Assembly (NCBI RefSeq): GCF_963966145.1
Contig: NC_091046.1
Span: forward strand, 24,676,001-24,740,000
Reading direction: 5' to 3'
From: Tenebrio molitor
Lineage: Eukaryota; Arthropoda; Insecta; Coleoptera; Tenebrionidae
Length of the DNA: 64,000 nucleotides
Shown here: positions 41,691 through 51,695 of the stretch, one piece after another
How positions within the stretch are numbered: the stretch's first letter is position 1
Layout: the number at the start of each line of letters is the position of its first letter
Notes under the pieces: generated by a model
What the model was told of the DNA's origin: nothing
Database searches by the model: none
What the model saw: the letters and a program-made list of their open reading frames with translations, nothing else
Translations under genes and position numbers: made by a program

Positions 41691-42011
41691 CATAATTACA
41701 GAACCAAAAAATTAAATTATTTGACCTTGAAAAGCAAATCCAACGTGAATGGACTTTAGTAATTTACGTTATAAGTCCGGTAGGTTACTTGTAACAGTAC
41801 GAGTTCGGCAGCCAATCTGCCTTTTCACACTAATTTTCATAAAGAACAAAGACTTGGTTTTGCCCTTCACTTTCTGTAGAAGGAAGATTTTTGGAATCGT
41901 GTAGTGTTTTCAGACGAAAAGACGTTTAAATCGTGTTATGATGGTAGGATTATAGTACATTGTATATCAAGAGTTGAAAATGAAATCGAATTTTCAACAC
42001 GTGGTATACAC
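41691..42011. other. intron, no gene seen
   Basis: AAGAACAAAGACTTGGTTTTG...TTGGAATCGTGTAGTGTTTTC followed by AGACGAAAAGACGTTTAAAT resembles the region of a mariner transposase around a DEKTF motif (41903-41932: FSDEKTFKS). This could be a very short transposase remnant. Confidence 0.35.
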
Positions 42012-42287
42012 GATACTTTTCCGACGACCACAAAAAAAAACGCTAATATTCGGTATTCCTTCAAACTTCAAATATTATTCGACAGAGCTGCGGACAAAAC
42101 ATACATTGGTGGCCATGGTTACTACAACTGTGTGCAATGATTTCATTGCGCACAGGCTAGAAGGTCTCTGATTGGCTAACCAGTTTCATTGCACAGGGGT
42201 TCGCTATTTGCATGCAATAGCCAACTTTCAATAATAGTTATTTGTGCGAATTTACGCATTTTTCATAGTGGTCGTCGGAAAAAGTAT
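42012..42287. mobile_element. TIR element, TTTTCCGACGACCAC family
   Basis: ACTTTTCCGACGACCAC on the left and GTGGTCGTCGGAAAAAGT on the right. Smaller relative of 17522-18126. Confidence 0.8.
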
Positions 42288-42442
42288 AATATGCACGGTG
42301 TAACTGAAATACGTGTGTTAATTTTAACCAGTGAAAGAATTTGCCAATTTATGAAATTTTTCTCTATAACATTTTGCTAAATTCGCAAGTTTTCTAAGAT
42401 TTTTTGCGCCTTAATTTTTACCCAACGAATCGTTTTGTACAG

Positions 42443-43313
42443 TACAGCGTGATCAACAAGGACTGAAGCTGTTGGCAGCAAATGACAGCAAAATATTCCC
42501 AAAGTATGAAAATTTTTTGTGCATCAGTGTTGGCACCCGCTGCAAGTTGTGAACGTCAAAAAATTTAGGTTATGTTACGGGTTGGTGGTTTTAAAACACG
42601 ATACGTACAAAACGACAAAAAATAGTATAAAAAGTAATTAGCTGTACCTACTTAATTTAATGGCTCACTGTTTCGATATTCATAAAAGCGACAGGCCGTG
42701 CCGACAAGCCTGTAAAGTAAGGAAAAGGAATGACGGGATTTTTAATGGTAAGGATTATTAGGCCCTTCATTAAACGTGCCCAACAAAGAACTTTGGATGC
42801 GTGTGTTTTAGATAAGAATCACCTGTTTGGAGTGAAAGCTTTCGCACTGACTTTCGAGGGCTTTGTTCATTCTACCTCGAATATTCTCAACTACATCTTC
42901 TGTAAGTGTTCTACCAGTAGGTTTGCCCTTTTTCACATCACCTGTTTGTAGGTAACGTTGCACCGATCTCGTGCAATGCTGCGCAAACGCAACTACTTAA
43001 GGTAACAACTGGCTCGGGGAACATTGAAATTGGTGAAATGCATCGTCCGTGCTCCGTGGCATACTGCCAACCGTTAGCAGCATTAACATTTCAAGTCCGA
43101 AAGTACGCCATAGTCATACCAATAAAAATGTCTTGCTCTAGTGTAAAAACCATTTTTTAATTAATAAATTGATACAAAAATGACACTTCATTTTGAAGTT
43201 TGAATTTGCCCGTCAAAATTGACAACTGAAAATGTAATGCTACCAACTTCACTGAAATTTTCATCATGTTGTCATTGTTGCCAACAGCTTCAATCCTTGT
43301 TGATCACTCTGTA
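42443..43313 (-). mobile_element. TIR element with transposase remnant, GTGATCAA family
   Basis: TACAGCGTGATCAACAAGGA at the left and TCCTTGTTGATCACTCTGTA at the right, both with CTGAAGCTGTTGGCA or its inverse. TA edges. It is an internally deleted copy carrying a helix-turn-helix remnant on the minus strand. Confidence 0.9.
42808..42993 (-). pseudogene. transposase helix-turn-helix remnant
   Basis: An open frame of about 60 codons: VAFAQHCTRSVQRYLQTGDV, then KKGKPTGRTLTEDVVENIRG and RMNKALESQCESFHSKQ, then TAA. The xxHCxxSVQRxLxTGxVxxxxxxGRxxTxexVExIRxxxxxSPxKS pattern is the DNA-binding part of insect mariner-like transposases. No catalytic part remains. It lies centrally in the TIR element 42443-43313, which supports the assignment of that element to the Tc1/mariner superfamily. 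Confidence 0.65.
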
Positions 43314-45153
43314 TATGATTAATAGTCCCGTTTTTTTTTGTAACCATGAAAATTTTAATTTTAATTATTTAATTTTTTCAACAATGTAACTTCTTGGTAA
43401 GGCTCCCTTTTTATCACAACAGGAAATTTTCGCCTTTACCTATAGACAGGTATACATTTTTATGGTTAATTTATTCCAAATTTTAAATCAATTTGTAACG
43501 CTTTTTCGTAAAAAATTCAAATAAAAAAATGTTTCATTTAATAAGTTCTGCTAGGTGTTAAAATTAACACACGCATTTTAAATACACCTGTATAGGCCCA
43601 GAAGCACATGTTTCGAAGAAAAATATATTAAAAAGACTAACTCTTTTGGCCGTTTTTCCGTTAGGCATGGATCAGTGCGCAAGGGCCGGGCGTGTTGTGT
43701 ATGGTATAGATAGAGGAAAGACTCAACGCAAATACTCATACAGGGTGTTTCAAAACTGCCGCCAAAACTTCACAGAACATGATAAAATATGCTATATTGA
43801 ATAATAAATCATTCCAGAAGATAAAGCGTTCCAAAGGCTGGAACAAAGAGATCATGTGTTTAAACACTCTATGTGTGTATGTGTATTCATATTATTTTAA
43901 GATGGGCACATGGACATAATTGACACGTTCGATTAAAAAAAACTGTTTTTCTTCTTTTATCAGGATTTCTAAACGCTATTTTTTTTTTAATTTACACCTG
44001 ACAATATCGATTTACCTTACAATTTTCAATGTGTCAAGGCCACGACCTGCTAGATAGTCAGAGTGTGTATACCGGCCTGGGCGTAGACCGAAAAATCCTA
44101 TGTTCTCATGATTCTGACGTTTAGGGTTGATTTCGGGGGTTGCTGTTAGCAACTAACTGTCATGCTATCACATCGTCATGTGCATCGTGACAATTTTGAC
44201 ATGCAGTCCAAGATGCAGTCCTCACACATGTATCTGCATGATGCATGCAGTCATGCGTCGCTGTCCAGTGATAAATGATACATTACTTTAATTGTAATTA
44301 GTAATTACAGTTTGGATATTCTAAATGGCAAAAGCAAAATGTTGCGCACTGGTTCGGTTGTGCGGGAGGGACAAAGTTTCGGCGCCGCGTTTTTTGAAAA
44401 TATCTCGGTCAGTGGCGAGTGCAAATTCATAGAATAATAATTTGCCCAAAATGATATTCTATTCAAAACTGTACAAAACGTAAAATATCCTTTCCACTCA
44501 TTTCCACCAAGAATGGCACGGATTAATTAAGCAAATATAGGTAATTGTTTTGTTGTGGGCCCATCTTTATCTGAAATGACCCGCTTAGGAAATAATGTAG
44601 GTAATGCAAATCCAAGAATGAGATTATAATTTTAATATTAATCTAGAAATAGGAAGTTGTTGCTGCATTTACCGCAATATCGGTTCTAATATGATAAAAG
44701 AGCCAGTTCATAAACACTAACAGCAAAATGCTAAAAACCAGAAACACCACACAGAACTAGCATCAACAAAATTAATAAAATTGTTGTTATTAAAGCTACT
44801 TTTAAACTGCGACACTCTTTGAGTCTTTGACACTGCATTTTGACAACTTCACTGAATTCATAACATTTGTTTATGAGGTTATGATTATTTAGTGATATTC
44901 CCCCCTAAAGTGGCGCCGTGGAGATCACAGGCACTAAAGCTTCGCCCAGGCAGATGTATAGTGAAATATGTCAATCATCAAGACGGCGGTGGTCAAGGCG
45001 ATCTAAAGTTACAGGCCAGGACACTGGCTGCGTTGCCACATTCTCTGGTAGGCTATTCCATGACCTACGATGTTCCTAAAATTTTGAAACCAATTTGACA
45101 TTTAAAATAAATTTTGACAAGTCCTTGGTCAAATTCGTCAAACTGAATTAAAA
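43314..45153. other. intron, no gene assigned
   Basis: AT-rich with one GC-richer patch (44890-45070). An open frame at 44892-45098 has no recognisable motif. ACAGGGTGTTTCAAAACTGC at 43740 looks like a lone TIR. GGTAGGCTATTCCAT near 45050 recurs as GGTAGGCCATTCCAT near 46561, so two copies of an unnamed repeat flank the THAP remnant. Confidence 0.4.
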
Positions 45154-45220
45154 GCGCCTTTTAAGTGTTGCGTGCCAAATTGCAACTCAAATTATGCGCC
45201 TTCTTCAAATTACGTAGGTA

Positions 45221-45576
45221 CTATCGCGGCCAAAATACTTTGGTCGTCACTTTTTGACACTTCAAATGTAAATCAAGTATTAATGTCAATATACATGACA
45301 ATTTCAAATTCTTCTTGTCAAAAATATGGCACCTTCAGTTTTTGATAAATATAGAATCGTCTTACTTGCTTCTGAAGGTTGTCTAAACCGCGACCATGTT
45401 GATCTTTTGCTTTTGAACCCTGCCTCCGCAGCTGGGATTTACCCCAGCCGTATGATACTGATAGATTAAAATAATTTTGACAGTAGTAAAAAATAAGGTT
45501 AAACTTCCTAAAGTTTGCTTTACAATTGAATGTCATTTATGTCACATTGACGACCAAAGTATTTTGGCCGCGATAG
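45221..45576. mobile_element. Tc1/mariner-type MITE, first of an abutting pair
   Basis: TA then CTATCGCGGCCAAAATACTT at the left and AAGTATTTTGGCCGCGATAG then TA at the right, with TGGTCGTCA in both arms. It shares its right TA (45577-45578) with the next element. Confidence 0.93.
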
Positions 45577-45578
45577 TA

Positions 45579-45935
45579 CTATGGCGGACAATAAATTTAG
45601 GCCGGCCTGTCATTGCCTTGACATCAAAATGTGAAGCTGGCATTATGTTCAACTAACCCTATTTTCGATTTTTGTCATTCTTGTCATCGTGACAGCGATA
45701 ATCAAAATTAAAATTGGGAAAAGAAGCGTGCAGAAAGAGAAGTGCTACTACAAATCAGTTATGCTAGTGCGTCATGATCTGTAAGTTACGAAAAAGGCGA
45801 AGGAAACGCCAAACAGCTTGAAAACCTCCAGTTTGACAAACTGACACATCAGTCATAATGACAATAAATGGTCGCTTGCATTGATTTTTTTGAAATGTCA
45901 GAAATTTGCCGGCCTAAATTTATTGTCCGCCATAG
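45579..45935. mobile_element. Tc1/mariner-type MITE, second of an abutting pair
   Basis: CTATGGCGGACAATAAATTT at the left and AAATTTATTGTCCGCCATAG then TA at the right, with AGGCCGGC arms. A different family from its neighbour. Confidence 0.93.
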
Positions 45936-46201
45936 TACCTGTATTTAAGTTTCCATTAAATGAGGAAACGAACCCAATTTGGAAAGATATTTGCAAAATC
46001 GAAAAGTGAAGAAATCGCAAAAGCAGCCATGCTTGTGCTAAACATTTTAGGGGAACAGATATAAATGGGGACAAAATAAAGCGACTTCTACCAAACGCTG
46101 TGCCAATAACTTCTAATTACAAAGAAATTACATTTTGGGAAGAAATAATCAAAATTAGTAATGACCCCCACAATCACTTGGGAAAATCTTTTTGGCTTTA
46201 A

Positions 46202-46730
46202 AAAGGAATATTGAGATGAGACTGGGAAGCAAATTACAAGAAATGGGGTGGGATTCAGGCAATGGGGAGAACAAAATTGTTATATTTAAGTTGGAAATGC
46301 CCACCTCGCGTTAGTTTATAATAACCAAACAGTTTCAATAGCCCGGAACACAGCAGGACATCTGAAATATTATCAGTAATGAGCACCGTTATTTTTCTGT
46401 CCCCAAGGTGGATTTAAACTGTATATTACAATGCGATAATGCATTTTTAAACTGTCGCAAAATTAGATCACTCATATTTGACAAATGCAAATTCAATGAC
46501 AGGTTTAGTGGATTTCGAATTTTTTCACCAAATGTTGGTGAAGCAATGTTGCCAGACTGTGGTAGGCCATTCCATAGCACACTGTCTTTGGTCAGTGTCA
46601 AGGCCTGGTAAATGAAGATCGCCTTGAATGTGTAGATCGTTACTATGACTATACAGTACATATAATAAAATGGTTTGGTTGCTGTGTTTACTGCTGCTCA
46701 TTATTATCATATTCAGAACATCTTTTGTAC
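46202..46730. other. intron, no gene assigned
   Basis: Possible tail of the THAP-bearing element. Open frames on both strands at 46389-46661 have no recognisable domain. Confidence 0.4.
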
Positions 46731-47079
46731 AGGGCAAGCCACATAAGGTTTATTTCTGAATTTATTTTGTACGCAACCAAAAATACTAATGACGCTGACC
46801 ACTTGATACCGTTTATAATGTGATTTAATTTAGTAATCAACGTAGGTATTGTATGTAATTTGGCTAAAAATGTCAAAATGACAGTTGATGAACTTAATTT
46901 TTGATTTCATTAATTAGAACAAGAAAACGTCATTTTGACATTTGTGGTCAAATTACATACCTACGTTGATTACTAAATTAACTCACATTATAAACGGTAT
47001 CAAGTGGTCTGCGTCATTATTAGTATTTTTGGTTGCGTACAAAATAAATTCAGAAATAAGCCTTATGTGACTTGCCCTG
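46731..47079. mobile_element. 349 bp palindrome (fold-back), TA-flanked
   Basis: CAGGGCAAGCCACATAAGGT at the left and CTTATGTGACTTGCCCTG at the right. The arms pair for about 165 bases (ATTTTGTACGCAACCAAAAA, ATACCGTTTATAATGTGA, ACATACCTACGTTGATTACT). TA at both edges, and the right TA is shared with the next element. Confidence 0.93.
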
Positions 47080-47081
47080 TA

Positions 47082-47824
47082 CCGGGTGGGGCATCGTATA
47101 CGCGCACGCCAGAAATCGCTACTTCTAATTAAATAAAATTGGGGAAATTTTATATACCTGACTAATTATTGATAAGGTATATTTGAGAATTTTTTAATTT
47201 TTTTTTTGTTAATAAATAAGGCCGTAACAGTTTTATTAGTTTTCTGAAATTAACTGTTAATTTACCTATAAAGTTTTTACACTAAATGAATCTGTATCTT
47301 CTAGCGCATCAAACCCTGGTGGCACAATTACAAATTTTGACTTGGTTAGCTAAATAATTCGCTTTTTTATTTAAACGTAAACCAGACGGATGATTTACGG
47401 CACAATGGTATAATTTCCCAACAAAGGTATAGCCGACCGTTTTAAACCTTTTTGCCATAAAATTGACAGTTTCCATTGTCACCTAAATTTACGACAGCAC
47501 AAGTAGCAGGTCATAAATAAAAATGATTTTGAAAGTTGAAATGTAAAACTGCGTTTAATTCAAAATCTAATTGGTATTTCATTCCGTAGATTTCGTAAAT
47601 AATTATAGGAAATGAATCTGGGTAGGTTAGTATAAAAATCTGAATTTGACTTTTTGGTTGAAATTTACATTTTAATTTTTTTTGGCTTTGTTTGTAAGGG
47701 AAAAATTATCAAAAAATTATGAAATGTACCTTACCAACAGCCAGGTAAGTCTGAAAAATTTCGACAATTTTATTTAATTAGAAGTCGCGAATTCTCGCGT
47801 GTGCGTATACGTTGCCCCACCCGG
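47082..47824. mobile_element. TIR element abutting the palindrome
   Basis: CCGGGTGGGGCATCGTATAC at the left and GTATACGTTGCCCCACCCGG at the right, flanked by TA. GCGCACGC.AGAA arms and a second pair TTCTAATTAAATAAAATTG lie inside. No transposase frame. Confidence 0.9.
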
Positions 47825-48084
47825 TATAATGTTGCCACTTTTATAACGAGTTTGATTTGGAGCCTATGCTATAGCATGGGTTGCCATAGGTAACACGCCG
47901 ACTCGATTTATTTTTTAATTGATCGCACCGTATTATAGTCCGTTTTTTTTTTTATCAAAAGCCACCAACACCGCAATTTGCACTCAAAATAGAACTGGCA
48001 ACATTGTACAGTTTTTACTTAGGGTGAAAAATCTCATCATATAAAAATTGCGGTTATGTAGAGATATTAAAGTAGCACAGCATG
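47825..48084. other. intron, no gene seen
   Basis: No feature recognised. Confidence 0.5.
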
Positions 48085-48411
48085 TTAAGGATGAACTGGA
48101 GTAACAATCTCAGCAAAAAGTTGCGGAATTCTTATAATGCTACGAAACGTTTATTACGAGGAATCAATATTTGAAAAAAAAGTTTTTAATTTTTGTAATC
48201 AGTTGCAAGTAAATTTTGTGTTTATTTTCTTGATATTTAGATAATTACTTACATTTCAAAAATATTAAATTTGAGCCCCTATTCTATTAAAAAATAAAGT
48301 TAGCCTTGTATCATCAAAATAAATGATGTGCTAACTATGTACCAAATTTCAACGAGCTCTGATAAAGCGTTCTGAAAATATTTAGCTGTATGCATGCTTT
48401 TTGTGACCCTG
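48085..48411. repeat. composite transposon fragment
   Basis: 48085-48255 is an inverted copy of 16870-17060. 48256-48411 matches the right arm of the 21503-22250 fold-back element (CAACGAGCTCTG, TTTAGCTGTATGCATGCTTT). It ends at the TATA that also starts the next element. Confidence 0.75.
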
Positions 48412-48415
48412 TATA

Positions 48416-48950
48416 CTGGGCGCCCCAAAATTCGCGGAACAACTTAGCAGTACGTTGTTAAGTAGGTAGTCATTAAAATATCAGATAAGAATGTTAAAAA
48501 AATTCAATCTTCTTTTTTGTAGAAGATATGGACCTATTCGTTACACTAAATGTGGCAACATTTAAAAACAGTGTATGTATCCCAATAATCTGCAAATATT
48601 TCATTTTTGTTGTATCCATGGAAATGAGAGAGAAAAATCAAAACCATGTTGCCGTACGTTACTTGAGGTAAAACGGCCATAAAATTACTATTTGGAAATG
48701 CTGGAAATAATGAAGAAAATAATTGCAAACCTGATCACAATCATTCAGAATTATTATGTCACTGGCTAGTAAAAGAAAAATAGTCAAGTTCTTTTTTAAT
48801 GTTTAAAATAAATGAGATCAAAGCTGCACCTTTTGAACCCCCATATCTTCAAATCTAAGAGGGGTAGAATTTTTTTATTATTTCTCTTATTATTTTCTAA
48901 TGAGTTGAAATTGCCCCATTAAGTTGTTCCGCGAATTTTGGGGCACCCAG
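48416..48950. mobile_element. 535 bp MITE related to 11822-17504
   Basis: CTGGGCGCCCCAAAATTCGC at the left and GCGAATTTTGGGGCACCCAG at the right, both with GGAACAACTTA or its inverse, flanked by TATAC or its inverse. Confidence 0.92.
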
Positions 48951-49051
48951 TATACATATCATATACAGGGTGAATTTGTGTGGAAAAATGTGGTCGAAAA
49001 CCTTAATACCATTTTTTCCTAACATGAATGGTTTTCTCAAAAATAATAGTT

Positions 49052-49174
49052 ATTTATTATACGAGCGGGCTAAATGAATGTTTAACGAGCGATGCGTTTA
49101 ATAGCGCGAGCGGCGAAGCCGCAAGCGCGTTAACATCGCAAGTTAAACATTCATTTAGTCGGCGAGTATAATAC
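49052..49174. repeat. hairpin palindrome with CG-rich loop
   Basis: TTATTATACGAGCGGGCTAA and ATGAATGTTTAAC on the left pair with GTTAAACATTCATTTAGTC and GAGTATAATA on the right. The loop is GCGCGAGCGGCGAAGCCGCA. Confidence 0.92.
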
Positions 49175-50260
49175 AACTGCTTATCCAATTTTACACTAAT
49201 AAACCTCTCCAATTTGAGTGTATTTTTTTTTAAATCAAGTCCGAAGTTTGTGTCACTAATCACCTATGATTGTCGAGTCGCTGAGTGTGATTTTTTGTTG
49301 CCATGGCTTTATTGACACGAGAAAAAAAAATCGGTGTGACAGTGAATTATTTTATCCAATATTACTCCTAATAAAATTAGGGGTCATATGCATAAACCAT
49401 AGTATGTAAATGCTTTTACTTGTATTAGTGAGAGATAGAAAAACATGGACTCTATTAGATAGAAAAAGACAAATATATAGTATAAGCAAATGCTTATTCT
49501 TATGCATACTACCCTGGGTCTTTACGGCGTATACACGTATAGAAGGTGAAAATCTAGAAAATGGATGATACAATTATGAACAATTGCTTCCCAATACCTG
49601 TAATGTATGTATAATTATTGTTTAATAAATTTTTATTTATTTTCTCTGATAGTTACCTACTTGATATTTTTAAACCGTTAGCGAAATAAAAATTTTAAAC
49701 GGCTAGAGCAATTAAAATTTTATTCGATTATTCATTAAACAAGTGCTTTTATCCCCTGTATCTAAGTATTTAAACATGACTTTATAAGGCAAAATTGGAT
49801 AAAAATTTAAAATGGTGCCCCACTGTTTGGAGCTTTAACACCATTTTATTGTTGTGATAATTAAATAAATAGTTAACGTTTTGTAATGAACGTTAATTGC
49901 TTAGCAGCCAAAAACAACAATGCCTCTTTGGCAGATTTTATTGAGTACCTACTGTCACAATGACGTTTCGGTTTTACATATTTCTCTTGGATAATATCTC
50001 ATCAAAAACTACCAGGAGTGAATTTTTTATTACCAAAATCAATAAAATATTCAAAATAATTATCTGCATTCACCACAATCTTGAGGTACTCGTATGTAAG
50101 TCTCCTTTTATTGTTGCAAAGAACTGAAATTATTTCCGCAGCTTTATTTGTGATACCATATCTCGATCAACCTCTAAAGGGATTTGAAATCGAGCACTGA
50201 CCACCAACTAATAAGATTTGTTAATTTCTGTGTAACTTTATTTATTTGTATTGAAAAAAT
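49175..50260. other. intron, no gene seen
   Basis: AT-rich sequence without convincing features. Confidence 0.5.
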
Positions 50261-50401
50261 TCATAATAAATGTTCAAAATATCCTCCGTTTTCCCTAATA
50301 CAAGCATTAGCATACCTTAGGACAGCAGCATTGGCATTTCCGTTACATTCCTCACACACAAAATTCATATCTGCATACTCCTCGATAGAATATACTGGCA
50401 T
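50261..50401 (-). pseudogene. DUF4817-type transposase: N-terminus fused to C-terminus
   Basis: A 46-codon intact frame from ATG to TGA: MPVYSIEEYADMNFVCEECN, then GNANAAVLRY, then ACIRENGGYFEHLL. The first 30 residues are the typical start of DUF4817-type transposases (YSxEEYADMxFVYGxCNGNAxAAxRxY). The last 14 look like the typical end (xCIxxNGGxFEHLL). Everything between, about 300 residues including the catalytic Asp residues, is deleted in frame. The copy is thus an internal-deletion derivative. Its inverted repeats were not identified. Confidence 0.7.
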
Positions 50402-50664
50402 TGTAAACGACTTTAATCTTTGCAAGCGACCGATAAAAATTAGATCAAGTCAAAGTGTATACTTTGACAGTAGTCAATTTCGAATCGTTACCAAGCAATC
50501 ATTTTTAAATCGAAACATTTTTTCCTGATTATTTCCTTCAGGTGTCTAGCAACCAATTGCGTGACAAATATTGACCAATCAGAACGAGAAAACAAAAAAT
50601 AACCCGATAAAATTTCTCTAAAATGCACACTGTGCAATAATCGGATAAAAAATGTCGGTAGGTA
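50402..50664. other. intron, no gene seen
   Basis: Flank of the deleted transposon copy. A 114-codon plus-strand open frame at 50184-50528 is the antisense shadow of it. Confidence 0.5.
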
Positions 50665-51004
50665 CAGTTGCGGCCGTTGAAAACTCAGACACTTTGACAA
50701 CGCCAAACTTTTGGCTTTGTAAATGGTATTGAAAGTGACGTTTCCCATAGTGTCACTCAAACATTATCCACATTAATTTCTCTCGCAATGGCTCTTATAC
50801 TCACACCGTCCTTTAGTCAAACACATTTTTGCAAATCAGATAATTGCGGCATTTCAAAAGTTACGCGCGATTCTGACCTAATATGTCAAATACTGACACT
50901 GACTTTATAATCCTTGATGAAAATCCAGTTTACGCTAATCAAATTTCGGAATTTATACAGAGTGTTTAAATCTTTTCTGCCTGAGATTTCAACGGCCGCA
51001 ACTG
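50665..51004 (-). mobile_element. Tc1-type MITE retaining a transposase start
   Basis: TA then CAGTTGCGGCCGTTGAAAAC at the left. The right end has the inverse GATTTCAACGGCCGCAACTG then TA. It carries the helix-turn-helix remnant at 50741-50852. Confidence 0.93.
50741..50852 (-). pseudogene. Tc1 transposase N-terminal HTH remnant
   Basis: The minus strand reads MPQLSDLQKCV, a stop, then LKDGVSIRAIAREINVDN, another stop, and VTLWE. The MPxLSxxxRxxIxxLxxxGxSIRxIARxxxVxxSTVxxW pattern is the first helix-turn-helix of Tc1-type transposases. Two stops and deletion of the catalytic domain make it dead. It shows that the MITE came from a full Tc1 element by internal deletion. Confidence 0.75.
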
Positions 51005-51095
51005 TACCTGATTTTTTTTTTTAATAAATTATTTTGAATAAAAAGGATTGGAAATAATGTGTTTGTTTTCATTCTATTCAGGAAATAATCAGCCG

Positions 51096-51296
51096 TATAC
51101 CCCTCGTGCAAAATTTTAATATCGGCAAATTGTTTGCTAATGAACTCAAACATCCATAAATTATTCGGTCAGAAGACCAATTATTATCAAATAAGAGCAC
51201 GAGACGAAGTCGAGGGGTCTTCTGACCTCATTTATGGATGTTGTTGTTCATTAGCAAAAAATTTTCCGATAAAAAATTTTGCACTTGGGATATAAT
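51096..51296. repeat. hairpin palindrome with CG-rich loop
   Basis: TATACCCCTCGTGCAAAATT and TTAATATCGG on the left pair with CCGATAAAAAATTTTGCACT and TGGGATATAAT on the right, with CATCCATAAAT / ATTTATGGATG inside. The loop has GCACGAGACGAAGTCGAGG. The outer CCCTCGTGCA / TGCACTTGGGATAT ends recur at 63453-63600. Confidence 0.92.
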
Positions 51297-51460
51297 ATGT
51301 GAACAAAGCAATATTTCAGCAGTCCCAAAACAGCAGGGAACAATTTTATTTTCAGAAAACGGTTGAATTTATCCAAAAACGGTATAAAGGTTTTCGACCA
51401 CATTTTCTTTGATAAACTCACCCCGGAATTTTTGAGAGACGATTCCCTAACACCCTGTAT

Positions 51461-51695
51461 GTTCAATCACGGCCATCCAAAAGTGAACGTTTTTATTTAA
51501 TAGTTTAATTTTTACCTTAAATCATATAGGCGTCCTAAAGTGTTACAGTTTGATACTAGCGTTAAAAAATTATTGAAAGTATTTTTTTTAAATCCCATGA
51601 CATCTCACTCCGATTCAGACAGCTAGGGCTGTTGCAAATCTAGAAGAAAATTGATCGTTCGCAAGCTATCGTTCACTTTTGGATGGCCGCGATAG
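51461..51695. mobile_element. Tc1/mariner-type MITE with a worn left end
   Basis: ATCACGGCCATCCAAAAGTG on the left and CACTTTTGGATGGCCGCGAT then AGTA on the right. The left terminus is diverged from the expected CTATCGCGGCC. Confidence 0.85.

Larger units (their letters stand above)
45154..46201 (+). pseudogene. THAP-domain protein remnant (P-element-like), split by two MITEs
   Basis: Part one (45154-45220) reads CCVPNCNSNYAPSSNYV. After two inserted MITEs (45221-45935), part two (45941-46201) reads VFKFPLNEETNPIWKDICK, then a TGA, then SSHACAKHFRGTDINGDKIK, RLLPNAVPITSNYKEI, and TAA at 46199. The Cys-X3-Cys...Cys-X2-His zinc ligands, FKFP, the Trp and the closing AVP are all landmarks of the THAP zinc finger, a DNA-binding domain of P-element transposases and THAP proteins. 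There is one stop and a one-base phase problem across the MITEs. No catalytic region was recognised downstream. It could be a dead P element or a retro-copied THAP gene. Confidence 0.75.

Noticed and set aside
50184..50528. 114-codon plus-strand open frame
   Set aside because: Antisense to the fused transposase remnant at 50261-50401, which matches a known family.
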